DNA of 64,000 nt from Rapana venosa (Eukaryota; Mollusca; Gastropoda; Neogastropoda; Muricidae), in assembly GCA_028751875.1 (NCBI GenBank), contig CM054157.1:257322-321321 (forward strand), written 5' to 3'. Under the pieces are notes generated by a model, which saw nothing but the letters and a program-made list of their open reading frames with translations, was not told the DNA's origin and made no database searches. Numbering within the stretch: position 1 is the stretch's first letter; each line of letters opens with the position of its first letter. The translations under genes were made by a program, and so were the position numbers. Below are positions 56,595 through 64,000 of this stretch, in pieces.

Positions 56595-58288
56595 ATGGAA
56601 TCCGGTACCACCTGTGACATGTGGGGAGTCAACCCAACCCAAAAATCACGCCTGGAGAGGGATGGGCGCCGCCAGGCTACTTTTGCCCAAGACACGCTAC
56701 ATGGAATGGACAACAATAAAGAATATACCGGATCGGTCGCCGCCCGGGTCAACAAGGACCGCGCCTTCCGTCTGCCACCAGGGCGGAGGCGACAAGTGTG
56801 CTACTGGTGGAACCCCTACAAAAAAGATCAGAGGGACTACATCACCATCGCAACGTGGAATGTAAGAAGTCTGGCCCAAATAGGCAAACTCCAAGAACTG
56901 CTATACGAGCTGGACAGGTACACCTGGCATCTGGTAGGTCTCTGTGAGGTCAGATGGAAGGAACACGGTGAACACCATACTAACGAGGGACATATGCTCT
57001 ACTATAGCGGAGAGCAGGACAAACATATCAATGGCGTAGGCATGCTTGTCAACAAGAACATCAAGAATTCGGTCATAGGGTACTACCCAGTAAACAGCCG
57101 GCTTATGGCCATCCGCCTCAGGGCAGCCCCATTCAACATCACAGTGATTCAAGCCTACGCACCAACAACGGATCACGATGATGAAGACGTAGAGGAATTC
57201 TACAACCAACTACAGGGCATCATCGATAAGGTGAACAAGAAAGACATCTTGATCATCCAGGGAGACTGGAACGCCAAGGTGGGCGGAGACGCACTGAAAG
57301 ACTGGAGCAAATTCTGCGGTCCCTCCTCTAATGCGATCACCAATGAGCGAGGACTCTGACTACTGGAATTTGCCAGCTACAACGACACGGTGCTCGCCAA
57401 TACCCTTGGAGAACATAAGGCATCGCGACGCTGGACATGGCATGCACCCAATGGGATCCATCACAACCAGATTGACTACATCCTGGTGCAGAACCAGTTT
57501 CGATCTGGCATCAACAGAGCCAAGACGAGGACATTCCCAGGTGCAGACATGGGCAGCGATCATGACCTCGTGCTCCTGAACTTTAGAGTCCGATTGAAGA
57601 AGATCAATAAGACAAAGAACACCAGACTCAAGTTCAACCTGGACAGACTGAAGGACCCCACCATCGCCGAGTCCTTCCAAGCAACAATAGGAGAGAAATT
57701 CGCATCACTGCTGGCACTTGAAGAAGATGCCGAAACGATGACCATCAGTTTTAACGCAGTGATGACTGAGACAGCAAGCATACTCCTTGGAAAACATCGC
57801 CGAAAAACACAACCATGGGTCACAGATGAAATCTTGAATATGTGGGACAAAAGACGAGACCTGAAGAAGAGCAAGAACACTACAGGAGCAGATGAGTACA
57901 GAGAAGTAAACAAGAAGATCAGGAGAGACATGAGGAAGACCAAGGAGGAATGGATAGAGAAACAATGTACAGAAATCGAAGAGAGCCTGACAAAGAATAA
58001 TAGCAGAAGAGCATGCCAGATTGTGAAAGAGCTCACCAAACAGAAACAGGCAAGAGTCAGTAACATCCAGGATAAAGAAGGGCATTGCCTAACAGAAAAG
58101 AAGGAAATCGTTGGCAGATGGACGGAATACTGTTCCGAACTCTACAATCATCAGACACTAGGTGACCCCAGCGTACTTGCAAGCCAAGCCTCATCGAATA
58201 AAGACAACTTTCCAATTCTACGTGAGGAAGTAGAAGTAGCAATTAGATCGCTGAAGAAAGGAAAATCAGCAGGAATCGACAACATCCC
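56595..58288 (+). pseudogene. RTE endonuclease and linker, one nonsense codon
   Basis: Single frame from Met 56595 (MESGTTCDMWGVNP). It is interrupted only by TGA at 57357-57359, where the 11.7-kb copy has an Arg codon, and stays open to the SINE insertion. Motifs: IATWNVRSL (about 56849), VGLCEVRWKEHG (about 56935), QAYAPTTDHDDED (about 57150), IQGDWNAKVGGD (about 57256), NQIDYILVQNQF (about 57465), GADMGSDHDLVLL (about 57541). Then the lysine-rich linker QPWVTDEILNMW, SLTKNNSRRACQIVKEL and RSLKKGKSAGIDNIP. All endonuclease catalytic positions are kept. Confidence 0.9.
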
Positions 58289-58429
58289 TGGGTGGATCGG
58301 TGGTCTAGAGGTAACGCGCCTGTCTAGAAAGCGAAAAGTCCGGGTCTGAAGTGTGCGGCGGTTCGTGCCCCGTTTGGACCGGAAATTTTTCCCCCATCCA
58401 TTAGACCATGAGTGGTGGTCTGGGCGCTA

Positions 58430-58460
<31 letters not shown>

Positions 58461-58712
58461 CGTGTGTTACACGTAATTATTTAGCGCACGTAAAAAAACC
58501 CACGGAAAACAAGAGAGTTGTCCCTGGCAAAATTCTTAGAAAAAAGCCACTTGATAGGGAAACAAATACAGCTGCAGAAAAAAAAAAGAAAAAAAAAAAG
58601 GTGAAAGGGTGGCGCAGCGCTAAGTGGCGACGCGTTCCCCCGCTCTCCCGGGGAGAGCAGCCCGAATTTCACGGAGAGAAATTGCTAGGACTTAAAGTGG
58701 TATGAAATAAAA
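58289..58712 (+). mobile_element. SINE family B, full-length copy inside RTE
   Basis: Plus-strand copy. The head has GGATCGGTGGTCTAGAGGTA (A-box-like) and a disrupted B-box region with a short insert (GGTTCGTGCCCCG). Then GGATGAGACGATAAACCGAG (central block), the GACAACTCTC complement block, an A-rich internal run (58578-58598), CTCTCCCGGGGAGAGCAGCC and TTAAAGTGGTATGAAATAAA. It is followed directly by the L2/CR1-like tail. The whole insertion is flanked by ATCCC (58284-58288, 58783-58787). Confidence 0.88.
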
Positions 58713-58782
58713 TCTGAGCGCTTTGATTTGTTGCTTTACAAGATTCAGCGCTATATAAATTCCATACATTATTATTATTATT
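58713..58782 (+). mobile_element. L2/CR1-like LINE tail joined to SINE B
   Basis: GAGCGCTTTGATTTGTTGCT, CAGCGCTATATAAATTCCAT and (ATT)n match the 3' terminus of the LINE at 2490-2578. It lies inside the same target-site duplication as SINE B. Confidence 0.8.
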
Positions 58783-60248
58783 ATCCCAGCAGAGCTGATC
58801 CAACACGGGGGAGAAGCAGTGACAGACATCCTTACAAGTATCTGCAACAAGATCGGGCAGCCCGGAGAGGTGGCCTCACCATGGACTAAAGCACTCTCAT
58901 CACTCTCCCCAAGAAAGGAAATCTCCAGCAGTGCCAAAACTACAGGACAATCAGCCTCATAAAGTCATGCCAGTAAGTCATGTGAAAGTGATCCTGAACA
59001 GGTGAAAACCACAGGCAGAAGAGATCATCGCCAAAGAGCAGGCCGGGTTCCGCCAAATAGAAGACACACAGAACAGATATTCAACCTGAGGGTTCTGTGT
59101 GAGAAATACAGCCAGCATCACCAAGACATCACCCACGTCTTCATTGATTTTAAGAAGGCCTTCGATAGAGTATGGCATGGACGCTCTGTGGGCCACCATG
59201 AACAAATTCAACATGGGCCAGAGAGCTGATCCACACCATCAAGGAAGTCTACTCAAAGGCCACCAGTGCAGTACTCGTACAGGGCACGGTAGGGGAATGG
59301 TTCCGTACCTCAGTTGGGGTCCCGACAGGGATGTCTGCTGTCGCCGACACTGGTTTAACATTTTCCTTCAACGCATCAGGGACTGACGCCTTGGAAGACA
59401 CACAGGCACAGTTAGCATTGGAGGGCGAACATCACCAACCTCAGGTTTGCCGATGACTTTGACGGTCTGGCAGGAAATGAAGAGGAACTGGCCAAACCTA
59501 GTGAAGCAACTGGCGAAATATCCTCACGATACGGCATGGAATCAGCGCCGGGGAAAACCAAGCTCATGTCAAACAGTGCCCAGCCAATCACCACCAAGAT
59601 AACTCTCAGCGGAAAAGAACTGGAGACAGTTGACCATTTCAAGTACCTTGGAGCCATCATAAGTGAGGAAGGATCGAAGACAGAAATCCTAGCAAGAGCG
59701 GCACAAGCAGCAGCAGCAGCAATGGCAAGACTGAAGATCATATGGAGAGACAGAAACATCCCTCTCGGAACCAAGGTAAAGTTACTAAACGCGCTAGTCA
59801 CCTCAATCATGCTTTACGCATGTGAGGCATGGACACTGAACGCAGACCTACAAAGGAGGATCCAAGCAGTAGAAATGAGATGCCTCAGAAGGCTCCTTGG
59901 CATCTCATACAAGGACCATGTCACCAACAATGAAGTCCGCAGAAAGATCACTCAACAAGTGCGGGACTATGAAGACCTACTGACCATGGCGAAAAAGAGG
60001 AAACTCAGATGGTATGAGCACGTAACACGCTCAGAAGGACTTGCAAAGACCATTCTGCAAGGAACAGTCCAGGGGAAGAGAAGAGGAGACAGAGGAGAAG
60101 GTGGGCCGACGACATCCGTGATTGGACAGGGGAGGACTTCAGTGTCACCCAGGCACTCGCCCGAGACCGTGCTAAGTGGAGCCAGCTGGTCCACCGTTCG
60201 TCCACCATGCAGCACCCCTACGACCCTGGCGGGTTACGGGACCAGTGA
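58783..60248 (+). pseudogene. RTE reverse transcriptase, indel-rich first half
   Basis: Continues the RTE ORF at AELIQHGGEAVTD. From about 58800 to 59530 many one- and two-base indels break the frame relative to the copy at 34818, although the motifs can be followed: EQAGFR.., DIT.VFIDFKKAFDRVWH, ATSAVLVQGTVGEWFRTSVG and FADD-like at 59447. From 59536 the frame is open again: NSAQPITTKITLSGKEL, FKYLGAIISEEGSK, LYACEAWTLNADLQRR and LRRLLGISYKDHV. One more shift near 60085 leads to ADDIRDWTGEDFSVTQAL and the end PYDPGGLRDQ with TGA at 60246-60248. Confidence 0.85.
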
Positions 60249-60417
60249 ACAGTGAACAAAACCTAACCATGATGCAAAACCTTGATATGGAAAACACGTC
60301 AGCACAAGTTTGTGTTGAAAGTAACTTGGCAAACTAGGGGTGAGGAGAGCACTGGCCGCAACCTTGACTGCGTCATGTGTGTACATGCCCTGAGTGTGCG
60401 TCTTGGGTCTGGCGCAG

Positions 60418-60420
<3 letters not shown>

Positions 60421-60468
<48 letters not shown>

Positions 60469-60530
60469 GACAGAGAGACTGAAAAGACAGACAGACAGAC
60501 TCCTCTGGTAATGAGAGAGAGAAGGGGGGG
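60421..60530. repeat. (GA)n, (GACA)n and G-rich microsatellite
   Basis: GA tract, GACA units, then a G10 run at about 60524-60535. Confidence 0.93.
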
Positions 60531-61011
60531 GGGGGACAGTCAACTACATCCCAAAAAAAGTAGAACAACCAGGAATTATAGCACAGTAGGAACAAGAAGA
60601 ACAATAACAATAAAACAAGATCAACAACAACAGCAATAACAATAGCAAATATGTAACCAATACCAAAACCATCATAAAGAAGCTTTAAGAAGATCATCAG
60701 CAATAACATTCCACATTAGAATAAACTCAGGATAATAATAACAATGATGATGATTTTTTATATTTAAAAATCCTGTATTCAGCATTTCCATGTCAAGAGG
60801 AATGTTGTGACACCGCTTAGTTTGAATTGTGCAGACGTGCTGACATTTGGAAAACCACTTAGCTGCCTCAATACCAATCAATAACGCCAGCCATGTAGAA
60901 AATGCCTCTCTGCCAATACAGCAGCTATGTTTACAGCCTCAGTCTCCTGGAGAATTTATAGATCACTGCAATGTCAGGGCAATTTGCTTGTTGCCTGAGG
61001 GTTAAACATAT
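60531..61011. other. Unassigned AT/A-rich stretch
   Basis: Contains ACAACA and ATAATA short repeats. No coding signal recognised. Confidence 0.4.
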
Positions 61012-61050
<39 letters not shown>

Positions 61051-61051
61051 T

Positions 61052-61097
<46 letters not shown>

Positions 61098-61192
61098 AAA
61101 TAAACTTGGCATTTGTAAAAATGTTATTTTAAAATAATTTGAAAGGGAGTGTGTGAGGGCGTGTGTGTGTGTGTGTGTGTGTGTGTGCACCC
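61012..61192. repeat. (GT)n, (GA)n and (GT)n tracts
   Basis: GT (61015-61048), GA (61055-61094), then GT (61158-61187) around a short AT-rich segment. Confidence 0.95.
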
Positions 61193-61464
61193 ATATTTCT
61201 TACATGTACAAAATGTTACACCTACATATGGACTATGAACTGTGTATGTTGTCAAATGATGGCAGTGCAATAGATGGTCCTTAGACAGCCTCACTCCTTT
61301 GAAACTGCCGTATGGCTGCCTGTCATTTAAATTATGGTGAGGTATTTCGAAACAGTCATGCACACAAACTTCTGACCCACTGTGGGGGTTGAGGGAGACA
61401 GTTAATATTTATTTTATATTTCGGTTGTTTAGCTGGAGAACGCACACAACAACAACAAATACAC
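61193..61464. other. Unassigned unique stretch
   Basis: Nothing recognised. Confidence 0.4.
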
Positions 61465-61530
61465 TGTGTATGTATGTATGTGTGTATGTATGCATGTATG
61501 TATGTGTGTATGTCTGTATGTATACACTGT
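61465..61530. repeat. (GTAT)n microsatellite
   Basis: Imperfect GTAT with GTGTAT and GCAT variants. Confidence 0.93.
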
Positions 61531-61617
61531 ACTCAGCCTCATGTGAAAGGTACACATCACTGAACAATAGGAGCAATTACCTTTTGTTCTATGAGTTAGA
61601 AATAAGTCATTGGCAGA

Positions 61618-61668
61618 CAGAGACACACTGACTGACTGACAGACAGACAAGAAGGATAGACAAAACAC

Positions 61669-61747
<79 letters not shown>

Positions 61748-61839
61748 GACAGACCGAGACAAAGTGAGAGACAGACAGAGAGGGAGACAGAGAAACACAT
61801 TATACACAGGCACACAGCACACGCGCGTGCACACACGGA

Positions 61840-61900
<61 letters not shown>
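61618..61900. repeat. (GACA)n and (GA)n microsatellites
   Basis: Short CTGA/GACA units, a GA tract at 61674-61743, degenerate GACA, then GA at 61845-61900. Confidence 0.95.
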
Positions 61901-61902
<2 letters not shown>

Positions 61903-62022
61903 GGGAGCAGTTTCAAAGAAGAAAGAAATGTGTCTGAATACCACTAGTGGTTAATTCTACACCCTGATGTAAACGTGCTGCCATGTGGAACACTAGGTAA
62001 GTACTTACCCAATACCACTCAA

Positions 62023-62058
<36 letters not shown>
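62023..62058 (+). repeat. Poly-G run of 36
   Basis: An uninterrupted G36 directly at the 5' end of the full-length SINE A. Confidence 0.9.
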
Positions 62059-62061
<3 letters not shown>

Positions 62062-62392
62062 GGGATAGCCTAGTGGTTAGAATATTGCGCTCGCAATCTG
62101 ACGACCCGGGTTCGATTCCCGTTCAAGGGGATATTTTCCCTGGAGTTCACATCAGTGCAGACTCCACTCTCCCCAAAAGTCCGGATGAGACTATAAACCA
62201 AGGCCCCGTGTGCGAATACACGCAGAACATTTTGCGCATACGTTAAATCTTGTTCCGCTTTCTTAAGAGTAGGCCATTGTGTGCTGGTGGGAACAGATGA
62301 CAGAATTTACAAAACCGCATACACACGGGGACTGGATGTAAAAAAAGCACGTAAGTGCTTATTCCATTATCCTCGATATAAAAAAACCAAAA
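62059..62392 (+). mobile_element. SINE family A, full length, reference copy
   Basis: Best plus-strand copy, about 334 bp. Head 62059-62128: GATAGCCTAGTGGTTAGAAT (A-box-like) and GACCCGGGTTCGATTCCCG (B-box), strongly like tRNA-Glu-type D and T arms. Joint: TCCCTGGAGTTCACATCAGT. Central block 62182-62205: CGGATGAGACTATAAACCAA. Body: GTTCCGCTTTC, GTGCTGGTGGGAACAG, GGGGACTGGATGTAAAAAAA and GTGCTTATTCCATTATCCTC. The tail is short and A-rich. It does not encode protein and would depend on a LINE for movement. Confidence 0.92.
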
Positions 62393-62466
62393 GTGGTTAA
62401 TTCTCCACGTTGTTGTAAACTGCTGCCATGAGGACCGCTAGGTAAGTAGCCACCTACCCTCACTGA

Positions 62467-62739
62467 AGGTCAGGGTGCAGACAAAGCAGCCTACTTGCAG
62501 TGCAGCACACACCAGCAGGGAAAGAGAGCCACTCTGCCACCAGGCTGCTGTCATCAGCCCTCTGTCTGTCTGTCTGTCTGTCTGACGGTGACTGCTGAAA
62601 CCACCGCAATAATTAGCCTGCAACCACATTTCCCTTCTGTTGCGTGAGGGGTAAAAATAGATTATTGACAGCGTATGAGGTCACAGAGACAGACAGACCC
62701 AGACAGCACGACAGAGACAGAAAGACGGAGACAGAGACA
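62467..62739. other. Unassigned stretch with (GTCT)n
   Basis: A short GTCT repeat at 62562-62584. Nothing else recognised. Confidence 0.4.
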
Positions 62740-62760
62740 AACGGAGAGAGAGAGAGGGGC

Positions 62761-62815
<55 letters not shown>

Positions 62816-62821
62816 AGAGAT
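62740..62821. repeat. (GA)n microsatellite
   Basis: GA tract with GGA and GGGGC interruptions. Confidence 0.95.
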
Positions 62822-62945
62822 TGGTCGATTGATAATCTGTATTAGATCGATAACTTTATTTCGAAAGATTATTTTTTCACCTGGCCTTTACCTTTGCAGT
62901 AATGAGCACGCGCACGCCTGTGTGTGTATGTGGGCGTGGGCGCGA

Positions 62946-62947
<2 letters not shown>

Positions 62948-62980
<33 letters not shown>
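62948..62980. repeat. (GT)n microsatellite
   Basis: GT tract bordering the SINE head at 62981. Confidence 0.95.
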
Positions 62981-62981
<1 letters not shown>

Positions 62982-63076
62982 TGTTAACTCCAGAGGAAAA
63001 TATCCCCTTGAACGGGAATCGAACCCGGGTCGTCAGATTGTGAGCGCAATGTTCTATCCACTAGGCTATCCCGTAC
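62981..63076 (-). mobile_element. SINE family A, tRNA-like head only
   Basis: Minus-strand head and joint: GGAATCGAACCCGGGTCGTC (B-box complement) and CCACTAGGCTATCCCGTA (A-box complement), with AACTCCAGAGGAAAA. The body is absent and replaced by a GT tract. It is not a tRNA gene: it lacks an acceptor stem and continues into the SINE joint. Confidence 0.85.
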
Positions 63077-63135
63077 ATACGTACTCACATAATCATGCAC
63101 ACATCCATATACATGCGTATACAAAAGTTAAATAT

Positions 63136-63137
<2 letters not shown>

Positions 63138-63220
<83 letters not shown>
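63138..63220. repeat. (CA)n microsatellite
   Basis: About 41 CA units, uninterrupted. Confidence 0.97.
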
Positions 63221-63221
<1 letters not shown>

Positions 63222-63339
63222 TAGTGTTATTTCTGTTATTTTTCTGTTAAGTTGGGGGGTTTTTTCTTTCCAAATTCGTGTTGATGCTTTTGTGGATTTT
63301 CGGGTTTGTTTTTGTTGTGTTTTTTTTCATTACTGCAGT

Positions 63340-63750
63340 TTATTTATTTATTTTTTAAGTACCACTTTAAGTCACGGCAGATTTCTCTGCGTGAAATTCG
63401 GGCTGCTCTCCCCGGGGAGATCGCATCGCCACAGGAGCAGTGCCACCCTTTATTTCTTTTTCCTGTCTGCAACTGTATTTGTTACCCTATCAGAGTGCCT
63501 TTTTAAACAGAATTTTGCCAGGGACAATTCTCTTGTTGCCGTGGGTTCTTTTACGTACGCTAAATAATTTTGTGTAACACACGGGACCTCGGTTTATCGT
63601 CTTATCCAAAAGACTAGCACCCAGACCACCACTCATGGTCTAGTGGATGGGGGGAAAGTTCCGGGTCCAAGCGGGATTCGAACCCCCGCACACTTCCGAT
63701 CCGGACTTTTTGCTTTCTAGGCAGGTGCCTTACCTCTAGACCACCGATCC
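63340..63750 (-). mobile_element. SINE family B, full-length copy
   Basis: Minus-strand copy with a (TTTA)-type tail complement at the low end, CTCTCCCCGGGGAGA, CCAGGGACAATTCTCTTG, the central block (GGACCTCGGTTTATCGTC), GGGATTCGAACCCCCG (B-box complement) and CTCTAGACCACCGATCC (A-box complement). The head carries the same extra segment (ACACTTCCGATCC) seen as an insert in the 58289 copy. No L2-like tail. The flank CCATAGCTATATTAATCCATAGCTATA is itself a short direct duplication. Confidence 0.88.
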
Positions 63751-63794
63751 ATAGCTATATTAATCCATAGCTATACCCTCCCCCCTTCCCCCCC

Positions 63795-63797
<3 letters not shown>

Positions 63798-63836
<39 letters not shown>
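63798..63836. repeat. (CA)n microsatellite
   Basis: CA tract preceded by C-rich text. Confidence 0.95.
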
Positions 63837-63837
<1 letters not shown>

Positions 63838-64000
63838 TGGTCTGATTATCACTATTTAGTGGAAGGACGTTGAACTGAAGAACACACGCCCAATAGGGCG
63901 TTTTCTGAAAATTCAATTTGCTTCTTTCTAGTCACATTTTGCCCTAGTGTGCATGCCAAAGTTGACAATCAGGGCATGATTATGGTATTGACCATTGCAT
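63837..64000. other. Unassigned end of window
   Basis: Unique sequence, nothing recognised. Confidence 0.4.

Larger units (their letters stand above)
56560..60258 (+). mobile_element. RTE-clade LINE (subfamily 2), full length, with SINE insertion
   Basis: Begins GGTCAGGTCAGAG, aligned with the 5' start of the copy at 11707, and ends with GTGAACA-type tail repeats. The 8-bp AAACCTAA flanks it at 56552-56559 and 60259-60266, a clear target-site duplication. Without the 494-bp SINE-containing insertion (58289-58782) it is about 3.2 kb, the normal RTE length. Confidence 0.92.
61946..62466 (+). repeat. Direct repeat pair flanking a SINE
   Basis: About 75 bp at 61946-62015 (GTGGTTAATTCTACACCCTG ... 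CTAGGTAAGTACTTACCC) and again at 62392-62466 (GTGGTTAATTCTCCACGTTG ... CTAGGTAAGTAGCCACCTACC). The copies share TGCTGCCATG and CTAGGTAAGTA but differ at many sites. They are far longer and more diverged than a target-site duplication, so this is an older duplication now separated by SINE A. Confidence 0.75.

Noticed and set aside
62059..62130. tRNA gene
   Set aside because: A-box and B-box are present, but there is no acceptor stem or CCA-side pairing and the sequence continues into the SINE A body. The same holds for 62981-63076, 43380-43450, 28680-28745 and the SINE B heads.

Overview
The window looks like repeat-dominated nuclear DNA of an animal, most likely a marine mollusc (a gastropod is my best guess). 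This is inferred from decayed RTE, L2/CR1-like, I/Jockey-like and L1-like LINEs, tRNA-derived SINEs, and very dense GA, GT, GACA and GTAT microsatellites and minisatellites. No complete host gene, rRNA, stand-alone tRNA gene, operon or prokaryotic feature could be supported. Almost every long open frame is an artefact of a simple or tandem repeat. The frames that carry real protein signal belong to retrotransposons.

Layout. 0-8.6 kb: an L2/CR1-like LINE 3' end (1632-2578), an old minus-strand RTE split by a SINE (2581-3660), an AT-rich LINE 3' half (3774-5237), two related LINE 3' tails, several SINE copies and a 43-bp minisatellite (7344-8143). 8.96-16.2 kb: one minisatellite array of about 4 kb, interrupted by a near full-length RTE retrotransposon (11707-14902). 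16.2-19.6 kb: a 35-bp minisatellite and microsatellites. 19.7-20.7 kb: an I-like LINE remnant. 20.7-26.1 kb: GT/GC repeats, a short unique segment with a possible exon, three long minisatellites and a purine-rich block. 26.3-32.4 kb: LINE endonuclease and C-terminal pieces, SINEs and a diverged 1.2-1.5 kb segmental duplication. 32.7-36.2 kb: a minisatellite, a very old LINE and a 5'-truncated RTE. 36.2-46.5 kb: AT-rich unique DNA, then long purine-rich blocks with a recurrent 3' module. 47-53.7 kb: a scrambled RTE, an endonuclease fragment and an L1-type ORF1. 54.4-64 kb: a roughly 120-bp tandem repeat, more SINEs, and a second full-length RTE (56560-60258) carrying a SINE inserted in its ORF.

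How the parts relate. Two RTE subfamilies are present. One is represented by the copy at 11.7 kb and the other by the copies at 34.8 and 56.6 kb; they differ at the C terminus and 3' tail. Two tRNA-derived SINE families, called A (16 segments) and B (3 copies) here, share a central block, which suggests a common core domain. Two of the three SINE B copies lie inside RTE elements. One carries at its 3' end the same tail as the L2/CR1-like LINE at 2.5 kb, as expected if that LINE class mobilised it. None of the elements appears to encode an intact protein as sequenced. Family and species assignments rest on motif recognition by eye, without database search.
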